64,000 nucleotides of DNA from Fagopyrum homotropicum (Eukaryota > Streptophyta > Magnoliopsida > Caryophyllales > Polygonaceae), in contig BSWB01000002.1 of NCBI GenBank assembly GCA_033239125.1, forward strand, positions 45,481,001 through 45,545,000. The letters run 5' to 3'. How positions within the stretch are numbered: position 1 is the stretch's first letter; each line of letters starts with the position of its first letter. The notes beneath the pieces are model-generated. The model did not search any database. It was not told where the DNA came from and was given only the letters and a program-made list of their open reading frames with translations. Shown in pieces: positions 31,680 to 42,859 of the stretch. Made by a program: the position numbers and the translations under genes.

Positions 31680-33392
31680 ATAGCCATAGGAGCTGTTCTT
31701 GGACAAAGAAAGGAAGGGCGAACCCATGCCATATACTACGCTAGCAAGACGCTAGATGAAGTGCAGCTCAACTACGCCACTACGGAAAAGGAATTTTTAG
31801 CCATTGTTTATGCTATTGATAAATTTTGCTCTTATTTTGTAGGTGCAAAGGTAATTGTATACACGGGTCATGTTGCGATCCGGTACCTCCTTGCAAAGAA
31901 GGATGTGAAGCCAAGGCTAATTAGATGGATTCTTCTCCTACAAGAATTCGATCTAGAGATCCGCGACAAGAAGGGTTCGGAAAATTCTGTTGCGGATCAT
32001 TTGAGTCGCCTAACACATCTAGATGACGACCACCTACCTATAAATGACTCCTTCCCGGACGAGCATTTACACATTATAGAGGAGTGCATCGATGTGATCT
32101 CCAAAGGTAACGAACCATGGTTTGCTGATTTTGTTAACTATTTGGTTTGTCAGGAGATACCGCCCGGATTATCCTACGCACAAAGAAAGAAGTTCTTTAA
32201 GGATGTTCGGGAGTACTTTTAGAATGAACCTCTCCTCTTTAAGAGAGGTCCGGATGGCATTATTCGGCGATGTGTGCCGGAAGATGAGATGCAAAGCGTC
32301 ATCCGCCATTGTCATTCACTACCATGTGGAAGACACGCTAGTTCGAACAAGACTAGCGCTAAGGTATTGTAATCTGGATTCTTTTGGCCTACACTATTTA
32401 AAGATGTGCAAACCTTTGTTTCCTGTTGCGATGCTTGTCAAAGAACAGGGAATATCTCTAGGAGGAATGAGATGCCTCTCAATAACATCCAAGAGGTGGA
32501 GATTTTCGACGTTTGGGGAGTAGACTTCATGGGACCGTTCCCATCGTCTTGTGGAAACCAATACATACTCTTAGCGGTAGATTATGTTTCTAGATGGGTG
32601 GAAGCAATTGCCTCTCCCACCAATGATGCCATGGTAGTGGTTAAGTTCTTTAACAAGACCATCTTCCCACGATTTGGAACACCAAGGACTATCATTAGTG
32701 ATGGAGGTTCTCACTTCATTGCCCGGCGCTTCGAAGCTCTTCTAGCTAAGTATGGGGTTACTCACAAGATCGCCACCCCTTATCATCCACAAACTAGTGG
32801 ACAAGTTGAGATCTCAATCCAGGAGATCAAAGGAATCCTAGAGAAGACGGTTTCAAAGATAAGGAAGGATTGGTCCTTGAAACTTGATGATGCATTGTGG
32901 GCGTACCGGACTGCGTACAAGACTCCCATAGGAACCACACCATACAACCTTGTGTATGGGAAGTCTTGTCACTTACCGGTAGAGTTAGAGCCCAAGGCGT
33001 TTTGGGCAATCAAGTGGCTAAATTTCAGCATGAAGGAAGCGGGAGAGAAGCGTCTCTTGGACCTTAATGAGCTTGAAGAACTCCGCTTGAACGCTTATGA
33101 AAACGCTAAGATTTACAAAGAAAGAGCAAAGCGTTGGCATGATAAGCACATCATTCCAAAGGACTTCAAAGAAGGAGATCAAGTTCTCCTCTTCAATTCA
33201 AGGCTTCGTCTCTTTCCAAGTAAGCTTAAATCTCGTTGGACCGGACCTTTTCTAATCAAACGTATTTTCCCCCATGGTGCAGTTGAAGTATGGGGTGAAG
33301 CGGGCGGAAGCTTTAAGGTGAACGGTCAACGACTCAAGAAGTATACACCGGAACTCCAAGCTGAAGAGTTCGCGCCCACCGCACTCGAATAA
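31680..33392 (+). pseudogene. Element A RNase H-integrase (3' part of pol)
   Basis: Picks up at the AIGAVLGQ of RNase H after the TSD. RNase H: TTEKEFLAIVYA, then VYTGHVAIRYLL, with Gly for the expected catalytic Asp as in B. Integrase: HCHSLPCGRH, CDACQRTGN, GVDFMGPFPSS, IISDGGSHF and QVEIS, which preserve the zinc finger and DD35E spacing. C-terminal RWTGPFLIKRI. Stops at 32220 (Trp codon) and 32370 (Gln codon). From 32406 the integrase is open to its natural stop at 33390-33392. The conserved SNREIKG after the catalytic Glu reads SIQEIKG here. Confidence 0.92.
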
Positions 33393-33434
33393 GTGCGAAT
33401 CTGGTCTAGCTACGGACCTTAAACAAAGCGCTTC

Positions 33435-33450
33435 TTGGGAGGCAACCCAA
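33435..33450 (+). other. Pol-end hairpin (A)
   Basis: TTGGG-AGGCAA-CCCAA, 43 bp after the pol stop and preceded by AAGCGCTT. Confidence 0.65.
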
Positions 33451-33639
33451 GGAATTGCACTTACGTTTTTGCTTTTGATTCATAGTTTAGCTTAGTTTAG
33501 ACGTTTTTGCTTTGTTTTGCCTTCGATTCCTTCCGGTATGTTTGTGTTTTTGGATGTAGGAACAGTGGAAAAGGAAAGGGGAAGAGAAAGTTTGAAGAAA
33601 AGTGATGAAACTTGGACTTTGGAGCATTACAGAGAATTC

Positions 33640-33791
33640 CACGACCTAAACCACGGTCGTGGAACCCTCTGAGACCGTAATTTACAAAAGCCTTTGAAAA
33701 ATCACCAAAACCACGTTTCCGTACATTTCCACGGCCGTGGAACCCCCCGACAGACCGTGATTTTCCAAAACTTTTACGGCCACTATATAAA
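33640..33791 (+). promoter_or_regulatory. Palindrome cluster and TATA box before A third ORF
   Basis: CCACGACC, CCACGGTCGTGGAA, ACCGTAATTT, CACGTTTCCG, TTCCACGGCCGTGGAA (about 33727-33742) and ACCGTGATTTT lead to TATATAAA at 33784-33791. The ATG is 437 bp downstream. Arrangement and spacing match B. Confidence 0.6.
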
Positions 33792-34154
33792 CCACGTTCC
33801 TTCACAAAACACAAACCAAACACCAAAATTACGCCCAAAATCGCCGAATCCTTCCCCTCACCTCAATTCTTCGTTCGTTAATCGTTTTTAACGATTCTTT
33901 GGCCAAAACAGAAGCAAATCCGATCACCAACAAGATCCAAGCAACAATTCGAGCGGCAAATCACCGAGGAAAGCAGAATTCGGATTTAAAATCCGAAAAC
34001 CTAGGTTTTTTCGCTCTTCTCTATCTTTGTCGATTCGGACTTGCATTTGCTAGAATTTTTAGGAATAACTGATTGGAATTGGAAGAGAATTAATCTAGGA
34101 CTGCTGCTGTGAAATTTGGTGTGATTCTGTTGAGATTTGGGAAAAGACGAGACA

Positions 34155-34212
34155 AACCACGGTTCCTGTAGCTTCCACGGCCGTGGAACACCAAGAACAA
34201 ACCGTGGTTTTT
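34155..34212 (+). promoter_or_regulatory. Three-part palindrome module before A ORF3 ATG
   Basis: Half site AACCACGG, core TTCCACGGCCGTGGAA (34173-34188), CAAGAACA and half site ACCGTGGTT. The ATG is at 34221. Confidence 0.72.
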
Positions 34213-34220
34213 AACAGAAC

Positions 34221-35752
34221 ATGGATTTTTTGAGGAGAGTGTCCGGTAGGAATAAGGACAAGAACAAAGATAAGGATAAGAGTAAAAAGAGGAAGGGCAA
34301 TCCCTCTTCCTCTTCCTCCTCTAGAGCACCACCACCTTCATCCCCTTCACCTCCATCACCATCACCACCTCGCCTTAGGGTCCCTACCATTCACGAGGAT
34401 CATCTCGACGCCTTAGAGAGGATCCATAAGAGGACGGTCATAGGACCTAGATACCTACTGTTGGAGGATTTAGCGCCTCTACATGTCATAGGGGACCTTA
34501 CTTGGCTCTTGGATAGAGCCGGATTAGTCATCTTTTCCGCTATTCGGGAAGATGCATATGAGGAGATTACAAGAGAGGTTGTGGTTTCTTTTGAGCACAG
34601 CCATGTTGAGAGGACAGTTTCTTTCCGGCTGATGGAAAGAAACTGTGATTTCTCCATCCGGGAGTTTGGAGCCTTCTTTGGGTTCCACGAGACCTTCAAT
34701 GGTCGTTTCCCCAGTGGCGTATACGCCAAGGATTTCTGGGAAGAGGTCGCTATGATCTATGCCAGCGAGGACCGCTGGTAGCTAGGTGACACCAAGGCTA
34801 AGTTGATGTATCACTTAGCCTTGAAGATAGCTCACAGGGTACTTTCTGAGTGTCTCTTCCCTAGGACGGAGACATCTCAGAAGATCAAGACAAATGAGCT
34901 CTTCCTTCTCTACTGTATGCTATACGGTAGACCTGCTGACTGCGCCACCCTCTTAGCTGCTACCATGAGCAAGCTAAAGAACAAGAGGGCTGGCAACATT
35001 AGATATGGTAGGATAGTCATCCACCTTGCTAGGGCATTAGGGGTAGATTTCTCCGCCTGCACACGCATTGCTGTTGTACCCCTAGGACTCCATAGCCTCA
35101 TGACTAGAGGCATCATCTTCCCTACCCATAGAGGTCCACCTTACGCTGTTATGCCATGGGAGAGTAGGACGGGGAGAGGTATTGAGTGGCTCCCAGAGTA
35201 TTCCATTATGGCTGGACGCCATAACTGGAAGGCGACGTTCGCTGCTATGCATGCGAACAGGATTGTAGCCCCTCCATATGTCCCACCACCGCCTGTAGTA
35301 GAGGAGGAGGAGATGAGAGATGAGTATGAGGGAGGAGGAGGAGGAGCTGAGCAGGATTTTTGCACATTCCCAGACCAGCCGGACGTAGTTCCCACAATGC
35401 CTAGGCATTCTCCCCGGCCCGCTAGAGCTTCAGGATCATCCTCTCGCCGTGCCATTGTCAGTGAGAGGCCCACTTGGATGGAGGCTCCTCCTGCGTGGTA
35501 TGGAGCTTCACCACCATGGTCTACACAGCCGCCACCGCCACCAGTACCAGCACATTCAGATGCGCCGGCATGGTACAGCCAGCCGCCTGGTTGGTACGAG
35601 CAGCTGCCAGAGTGGGCTACCGACCTTTCCACCAGAGTTGGAGCTTTGGAGATCCGCGCTGACGCTAGGGACGCACGTATGGACGACCTTGACCACATGA
35701 TGAGAGACGTCTACCGCCAGCAGTTCGGGCGGGTACTATGATCCTAGCTTCT
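34221..35752 (+). pseudogene. Element A third ORF (ATHILA ORF-1 / env-like), main part
   Basis: Best preserved copy of this ORF. Residues 1-30 are very Lys/Arg/Asp-rich, then a Ser run and a Pro/Ser tract (to about 55). The conserved ATHILA core runs from GPRYLLLEDLAPL through FFGFHETFNGRFPSG. A stop at 34779 interrupts it (Gln codon in B); the same frame then continues with LFLLYCMLYGRPADC and MPWESRTGRG. The C-terminal half is acidic, Pro/Trp-rich, then DLSTRVGALEIRADARD (likely coiled coil). A one-base insertion near 35733 shifts the frame just before solo LTR S. The last codons lie at 37579-37610. No signal peptide or membrane span is visible. Confidence 0.85.
35748..35752. repeat. Target-site duplication CTTCT, left of solo LTR S
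   Basis: Repeated exactly at 37574-37578. Joining the sides gives GATCCTAGCTTCTCACC, matching B (GATCCTAGCTTCTCTCC). Confidence 0.95.
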
Positions 35753-37573
35753 TGTCACGCTCAGGATGTGTGTGATACGCAATAGGTTTTAAATTTATAC
35801 TCGTTATATTTCTCCTAACTCCTAGCGAACCCGCAGTGTACGGGACGTTTGTAGTAGGGATAGTATTCCGAGGTCGAACACAAAGACTAAGGTGAGATTG
35901 ATTCGATTTTGATTAAGTTTAGTGAAGATCTAGGTTAAGAAAAGAGAAAGAAATAAAGAAATGAAAATCTCAATGTTTTTGGTTGGTTTTTAGGTGACCA
36001 ATCAAGGATCACGAATCATGCAAAGTAAACAATCAACTAAGCTAACGAATCAACTCAAACAACGAGCCAAAACGAGACATAGATCAAAGAGAGAAAAGCG
36101 GATTCTAGGGGTTGGAAATTCCGGTTATGGCATAAGACTCAAGCTATCTAATCATTCCTTGGATTCACTATGATATGTTGGGAGTGAGTGTTTCTAGATT
36201 CGGATCAATCACCGGGTAGGTCTCATGGTCCACTAATCCGTTCCTAAGATCTTATCACCGGGTAAGTCTCTAAGAATCTAAGGAATGGAATTCTACACAA
36301 ACCGGATTGTCACCTAGGGATCTAACCTATCCTCACCGGGTAAGTCTCGAAAGGGTTAGTCCTAAACAACTATCCTAGCACACTTAGTCCAATGGCGGCT
36401 TATGAGGCTCACCACTACCTAGAGTTTATCATCTTCGGAATCTAAGAGTAAAGATCACCGGGTAGGTCTCTCCTAACACTTAGTTGCTAGCACTAGGTCA
36501 CCTTAGGGTAGATTTAACTCAACAAACACTAGGATTTCAACATTATAACAATCTAAAACTAGATCCATCGAACCAGGGAGAATCACGGGCTGTTCTACCA
36601 AGTCCACGGCCGTGGACTGGCAAGAACTGACCGTGGAACCTAACAGAGGTTTCGTTCAAGTGAGTGACTCATCCAAGGGTAGATCTAAGTCCATCCTATC
36701 ATAGTCCTAGCCACAACCATCCTTTCCTTACCCTAGAATCACATCTATTTAGCCTACAACATGCATGATAACAATCGAAATCATCAAACATAAAATCATA
36801 GCTTCCATTTGCAAGATAATGAAGAGAAAGAGATGAACAAGTGAAGTAAACAAAACCAAGCTGAAATTTAGATTAGAATGACTCACAACCCTTCCAAAGA
36901 AGGTTTAAATGGTTCATACAACTCTAGAAATTGATTCCGAAATCCTTCACTACAAAAGCTATCAAAGTCTAGCAATGGTGTGTTCTTCTTCTCCTCTCCA
37001 ATGGAGCTCCTCTTCCTCCTTCAATGGTAGCTTCTCCAAGAGAATCTTCTTGTTGAGAGTATTTTTGATTGGATTCTAGAGGATAATGGATGGCTGCTCC
37101 AAGATGCCTTCTCTCAGCCTTGCAGGACCACTTTCATACTACAACCTTGCTAGAGAGACCCATGAGATCGTGGCACAGCTGTCACAACCGACTGGCAGAA
37201 ACCACGGTTGGTTCCACGGCCGTGGACCTGCAGTGAACCGTGGTTTGGTGCTTCAGCTTTTCCTTGGATCATTAAGCTTCGATTTGGTGCATGGCTTGTG
37301 TTGGCAAGGTTCCATGAGTCCTCCTTAGCCCTTAGCTTGCATTCCAATGAGTCCGAAAGTGTGTTATCTCGAGGAGTGACTCTCAAATGCATCGATTAAG
37401 CTCTTAAATCTCCCAAAATACCTATAAAGCAAGCAAAAGTCCGCGTAGACGTCTATCTCGACAAAATACATGATTTAAGTGCAAACGTCGTGAACTAGTG
37501 CTAGATCATGCATGAATGAGTGAGAAATCTACCTAAATGACTACCTAAACCTAAGTCATAAATCGTGTTATCA
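35753..37573 (-). repeat. Solo LTR S of a C-related Athila family
   Basis: 1821 bp, TGTCACGCTCAGG to GTTATCA, with a perfect 5-bp TSD and no internal sequence: the product of LTR-LTR recombination. The backbone is clearly homologous to C's LTR (for example CCTAGCGAACCCGCAGTG and CCGAGGTCGAACACAAAGAC), including four ACCGGGTARGTCTC copies (36210, 36256, 36334, 36456). Yet its palindromes are of the CCACGG class (36601-36618; about 37212-37225), not the AAATCGG class of C. The sense strand is minus. Confidence 0.93.
36579..36640 (-). promoter_or_regulatory. Three-part palindrome module, solo LTR S (CCACGG class)
   Basis: Core AGTCCACGGCCGTGGACT (36601-36618) with AATCACGGG and TGTTCT on one side and AAGAACTG and CCGTGGAA on the other. 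It occupies the same LTR position as 3453-3515 in C. Confidence 0.75.
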
Positions 37574-37578
37574 CTTCT
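37574..37578. repeat. Target-site duplication CTTCT, right of solo LTR S
   Basis: Exact copy of 35748-35752. Confidence 0.95.
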
Positions 37579-37610
37579 CACCGTTTCCACCTCCACCGGC
37601 ACCGCAGTGA
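37579..37610 (+). pseudogene. Last codons of A third ORF
   Basis: A Pro-rich tail and stop (TGA 37608-37610) homologous to the end of B's ORF at 28567. It is separated from the rest of the ORF by solo LTR S. Confidence 0.75.
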
Positions 37611-38969
37611 CGACCTTGCATGATCGACAGTTTTAGCCGCCCCAGCACCATTTTGTGAGTTCTTTTTCTTTCTTTCTTTTCTTCTTTTTCTTTCATTTGA
37701 ACATTAGGGACAATGTTTGTTCCAAGTATGAGGTGGGGTGTGACTAATAGTTTATAATAACTCTTAATCACTTTGTATGCTTATCGAGACTATCTTGCAT
37801 GTTTTATTCTATTGCTACACGTTTCATTATTGCATTGCATGAAAAAGAATTTGAAAAACCCATAAAAATTGAAAAATTTTGAAAATTTTGTGCTTCTAAG
37901 GATAGAGATGATTTCTATGATAATCACCACTTGTGAATTGAGTTTTGATGACAATCGCATGCTTAAACGAATAGTGGATTGAAAAGAAATTGATTGAGTT
38001 GATCATCCCTCTTTTGCAAATTTCATAATGTGATGAATGTTACCTAAATCATGTTGAGGAATTAAGGTTGAAATCACACAATAAGTTCTTATGCTTCTTT
38101 TTGAGATGATTAAGGCAATTCGATTTTCTTTCTTCTTTCTTTGATCATTTAGCCCCTCATTGAAATATTGACCTCCCTTACCTACCCGGGAATTTGGAGG
38201 AGTTGAATGAAAAAGGCATGTTTGATGTGGGAGGGCCATGAAAGCAATACTTTGCATTCAAAGGAATAGAAAGAAATTATAGGTTTGGGGAAGTCAATCA
38301 TGATGATGAGTAACTCGGCACCATTCACATAGCCGGGTGTTTGTGTCTTGCCAAAGTCGGATTGAGCGATATTCTTAGCGGATTATGGTATGTGCGCTAA
38401 GGGTTTGAGGCATCTCATAAAAATTGAGAAACGCCAATCTCCTAGGCTTCGGTTTTTGTGCACCTCTATCCATAACTCCAAAAGTAAAGTCGAAAAATGA
38501 AAAGGAAGAGCGAAGCTCTAAGTTGAAAGTGCTGCGGAAACCGCAAGAGAAGAAGAAAAGAGTAGTTGTCCACTTTCCCGGATTCATGCACCACACTCCT
38601 TAAAGTTTTCCTTCCCTTTCCGCATTCTAGACCTTGTTTGAAAGTCCTTAAGATCAAAAGAATGTTATATGGCTTGGTGATCTAAATTGAAGTTTCTTAT
38701 GATTGATTTTGATAATGTTTGAAGGTTATGATGTTTACATGGAAGTTTGATTGATTCATGAGCTTTCTTTACTCTTTACTCTTTGATTATGTATATAAAA
38801 GTCTTATAAACGAATGAAGCAAGATTTGAGAATGATCTATTGATTAGAAGGCACATTCATCCAAAAGAAGTTTTGCTTTGAGAAGGTACACATATTTCAT
38901 CCTAACTTGAATTTTAAAGCTTTGAAAGACCTTGCTTAGGGACAAGCAAGTGGCAAGTATGGGGTTATT
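37611..38969 (+). other. 3' non-coding region of A with two PPT modules
   Basis: A CT-rich stretch (37660-37690), ATTAGGGACAATG and the internal PPT-like AAGTATGAGGTGGGG (37724-37739) come first. The conserved block at about 38308-38462 follows. The region ends with stem-loop CTTGCTT/AAGCAAG (38931-38950) and the PPT (38953-38969). The portion from 37983 is almost identical to 1-987. No gene is recognised. Confidence 0.82.
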
Positions 38970-40666
38970 TGTTAGCATGAAATATTGTGATATTTTAGGC
39001 ACGTTTTCTAAGTGTATTTCATCCATATAGTTAGTCATTGATGAAGCATTGAAGCATTTGTGAGTTAGTTTATCTATATTGTCGATATAGAGGTCTACAT
39101 AAGCTTTGTGTTGATTGTAGGCGATTTAGAGCTAATTCCGAACGGATTGAGAGAGAATGGAGTTTGATTGAGCATGTCCAAGGATTGAGAATATCTTTAG
39201 GAGCTAAGGTGGTGCTAACTTGAAGAATAACACGAGGCTAAGGAAAATCACGAACTACCTCTAAACCACGCTCTAAAATACGGCCGTACTAGATTCCACG
39301 TTCAAGTCCACGGCCGTGGAACCTTGGAAAGAGAGGCGTGATGCATTCCAGCAACTTACATGGCCGTGGAGGGTTGTGACAAACCGTGACCACATTCCAC
39401 GCTCTAAATTACGGGCGTGGAACCCTTCCACGACCGTGATCTTGGCAATATTTTACGCAATATTATAAGCCACGATCTTCTACGCAATAGGCCGGGCCAA
39501 TATTTTATCTTACCCTATAAAAGGACGGGAGAAGAGAGATTCCGTCACCTCTGCTTAGGCTCACACTTCGGCTTACCCTAGTTTTACACTTTGACGGAGA
39601 TTGTGATTGAGAGAATTGCGCTTTGCTATTGAGATTTCCGGATTGACGGAAGAGTTGAAGATTTGGAAGATCGTTCGTGGCGGAAGTTACGCCTTTGATT
39701 CTAGGTTTGATTAGAAGACGGATTGACATCCCGTTCTTCGTTCTTATCTAGATAGTTACTTGTTTGTGTTTATTCCGAATCTGAATTGCATTATCGTTGA
39801 TATTTGTGGATTTGAGATTGATTTAAGGTTTATTGAAAGTTTTTGGAAGTTTTCATCTTTCAATCTTTTAAGTCTTGAATTTGATATCAATATGACTGTT
39901 ATTGGCTAAAACCCTTTAGCAATTCTAAGGTGAAGGGTTGATAGTTGTGGCTTAGATGATGATAGATCGATCGTAAACAGATTGGACCCTGAGAGTTAGA
40001 GAGAATTGCCGACGAACCTAATCCACGGTCTGTTCTTGAGCTTCCACGGCCATGGAACTCAAGAACTACCCGTAATTTTGTGTTAGTTTACGAACTTGCT
40101 TTTACTTTAATCCAAAGTTAAAGATTTGTTTTAACTTAGTCTTGGCTTGCCTTTTCTAGGTGGTAGTGAAGCCTCAACAACCTCTACCTCAATTGTGAGT
40201 GTCACAACCTTAATCGGTTTAGTTAGTCTTGATCCTTGGATTACAAGTTTGGGTATTTGACATTAATTCTTACCTTTAGATCTTTTCTATATTGAAGCTT
40301 CAACAACCTTTATAGAGAGTGTCTTTTAGGTGAGTCATATAAGGTTTTTGGAACTTCACCATACGATTACCTTACATTCGTATACCTTTGCATACCTCAA
40401 CTCTATCCTTATATCTTTAGTATATCTTGAATCGATTGCCACAACTGGATTCCTGGATCTTTAGGATTGTTGTTTTCCCAATATTTGAAAAGCTTCGTAC
40501 ACTTACTTGCTCGATAATCTGAAATTGGATTTAACCCCCCAAATCCCTGTGTTTGATACTCTGGAATTCTTGCTCAACTATATCGATCAGTACACTGCGG
40601 GTTTGCTTGCTTAACTTCAGTTTTATAAATTTAAAGCTTGATTGCACGCACGCTAAGTGGCGAACA
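38970..40666 (+). repeat. Element A 3' LTR
   Basis: 1697 bp, TGTTAGCATG to GTGGCGAACA, against 1698 bp for the split 5' LTR. TATA box at 39516-39524, palindrome cluster at 39264-39441, three-part module at 40022-40076 with one transition in the core (CGGCCATGG). Tekay-like pol follows at 40667. Confidence 0.94.
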
Positions 40667-42719
40667 GCCATCTGACTTTTTCGTCATGTACCTAGTACAT
40701 GAAGAAGTTATCCTTGGCATGGATTGGATAGATCTACATCGAGCAGTTCTGAATATTGGCAAGAGGACAGTGGCGGTAACTACAAATGCAGGACATGTTG
40801 AGATCTTCAGAGGATGGGATCTCGGAAAGACTGGTATAGTCATCAGTGTAGTGCGAGCTGAGAGACTTATCAGTCAGGGATGCGAGGCTTTCTGGTGCTA
40901 TGCCATGAAGGATAGTACGAGTCCAGCTTTGGAGGAGATTCCGGTAGCTTGCGAGTTTTCCAACATTTTCGGAGAGCCATGAGGTTTACCTCCACAGAGG
41001 AGTATAGACTTTGGCATTGAGATAGAGCCCGGTACGAGCCCGATCTCTAAGGCTCCTTACTGTATGGCGCCTATCGAGATGCTTGAGTTGAAAAAGCAGC
41101 TCGAGCAGTTAGGAGAGAAGGGCTTCATCCACCCTAGTGTATCTCCTTGGGGTGGACCATTACTCTTCATCAGGAAGAAGGACGGGTCAATGAGGTTATG
41201 CATCGACTACCGAGAGCTTCAATGTTTTCGAGGATCGATCTGAGATCTGGATATCACCAGCTGATGGTGAGGGAGCAGAACATAGCCAAGACGGCATTTT
41301 GGACCAGGTATAGCCACTACAAGTTTGTAGTGATGTCAGTCGGGCTCATGAATGCGCCTGCAGTTTTCATGGAGTTAATGAACAGTATCTTCATCGACTT
41401 CCTAGACCAGTTTGTAGTTGTCTTGATAGATGACATTCTCATATACTCTCGGAGCAGAGAGGAGCATGCAGGACACTTGAGGATCGTTCTTCAAATCTTA
41501 CAGGATAGAGATCTTTACGCCAAACTCTCTAAGTGCGAGTTTTGGATGCCCGAGGTAGCATTCCTTGGTCACATCGTTTCAGTTGAAGGGATAATGGTAG
41601 ATCCAACGAAGATCGAGTTAGTAGCATCTTGGCCGCCTCCTAAGAACGTCAAGGACGTATGCAGCTTCTTAGGATTGGTGGGGTACTTCCGGCATTTTGT
41701 TGAGGGATTTTCAATTATCGCCCGACTGCTCACTTCCTTGTTGCGGAAGTCTACGAGATTTGTATGGCCCGAGTCGTGCCTGCAAAGCTTCGAGGAGCTG
41801 AACAAGAGATTGACTTGTGCTCCTATTTTAGCTCAGCGAGAGGACTTTGTGCTTTACAGCGATGCATCCAAACTAGGCTTGGGATGTGTTCTGATGTAGA
41901 GTGGTAAGGTGATTTCATACACTTCTAGACAGTTGAATACGTACGAGGAGAATTACCCTACCCGTGATCTTGAGTTGGTTTCTACTTTGAAGATTTGGAG
42001 GCATTATCTGTACGGAGCTATGTGTCAGATACTCGCAAACCATAAAAGAGTCTGAAGTACATATTCACTCAGCGGGAGTTGAATAACCGCCAACGCAGAT
42101 GGTTGGAGTTGATCAAGGACTTTGATCTTGAGATCAAATACCACCCGGGGAAGGCAAATGTGGTAGTTGATGCCCTTAGTAGGAAGACTCCCTGGGAGAT
42201 GGCGACCGTTAGACTGACAACTCAGCCACAGTTACAACGAGATCTTGCATGGCTAGAGATGGATATCCACTTTTTGGATTCTGACAGCCACCTATTCACC
42301 TTGGAGATAGTAACTCATCTATTGTTGAAATCCGATAAAAGCCGGAGAGTTGCCCAGCTATGACATAGATCCGAGACAGGATGTCTCGAGGAGAGGCACC
42401 ATAGTTTGCAATAGGTGTTGCTGGGATCTTGAGATGCCAGGAGCGTGTATGTGTGCCTTCAGATCAAGAGTTGAGACAGAGGATCCTTTAGGAGGCTCAC
42501 TCTTCACCTTACTCAGTGCATCCTGGTGCGAGTAAGATGTATCAAGATATCAAACGCTCTTTCTGGTGGGGAGGTCTGAAGCCAGATGTGATGAGATATG
42601 TAGCTCAGTGTGCGACCTATCAGTAGGTCACGATCGAGAATCACCAACCAGGAGGAGAGTTACACCCACTTCCCGTCCCTTAGCGGAAGTGGGAAGACAT
42701 CTTAATAGAATTTTTTACC
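40667..42719 (+). pseudogene. Tekay/Del-like gypsy pol remnant G (protease end, RT, RNase H, integrase start)
   Basis: A different Ty3/gypsy lineage: SDFFVMYLVHEEVILGMDWI (end of protease), VSPWGGPLLFIRKKDGSMRLCIDYREL, IDLRSGYHQL, VVLIDDILIYSRS (RT catalytic), CEFWMPEVAFLGHIVS, RNase H VLYSDASKLGLGCVLM and ELIKDFDLEIKYHPGKANVVVDALSRK, then a badly broken integrase. Between CIDYREL and MFSRIDLRSGYHQ a stretch of about 24 residues normally present in this family is missing, so RT is internally deleted. Stops at 40981, 41897, about 42050 and several in the integrase. A's 3' LTR cuts its 5' side; the L1 cuts it at 42719. Confidence 0.85.
42708..42719. repeat. Target-site duplication of L1 element, left copy
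   Basis: GAATTTTTTACC, repeated at 48771-48782. The two ends rejoin an integrase reading KWED..., with the glycine-rich segment before DRLTK. Confidence 0.88.
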
Positions 42720-42859
42720 TAAGTTGCTGGTTAATTCATAGAAGTGAAAAGTATGCCTACTCTCATGTATACATGATTTCAGCTACAAAGCTCCAAATAA
42801 AAGAGCACCCTCCCTTGGAGCTACATCACCCCAACATACAAAGAAAAGACCGGAACAGA

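Larger units (their letters stand above)
988..40666 (+). mobile_element. Athila-type Ty3/gypsy retrotransposon A, interrupted by C, B and S
   Basis: The outer element has a 5' LTR (988-2613 plus 14022-14093), PBS (14100), gag-protease-RT (14196-18399), RNase H-integrase (31680-33392), third ORF (34221-35752 plus 37579-37610), 3' non-coding region and 3' LTR (38970-40666). Removing C, B, S and their target duplications leaves about 13.2 kb, close to B's 13,280 bp. The two LTRs are 1698 and 1697 bp. A's 3' LTR is followed directly by Tekay-like pol sequence, which was its target. The 5' target duplication is not visible because A0 lies upstream. All ORFs are broken, so A cannot act on its own. 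Confidence 0.92.

Noticed and set aside
40638..40982. Intact small gene at the A/G junction
   Set aside because: The start codon is in A's LTR and the rest is Tekay-like protease-RT linker; the frame across the junction is accidental.
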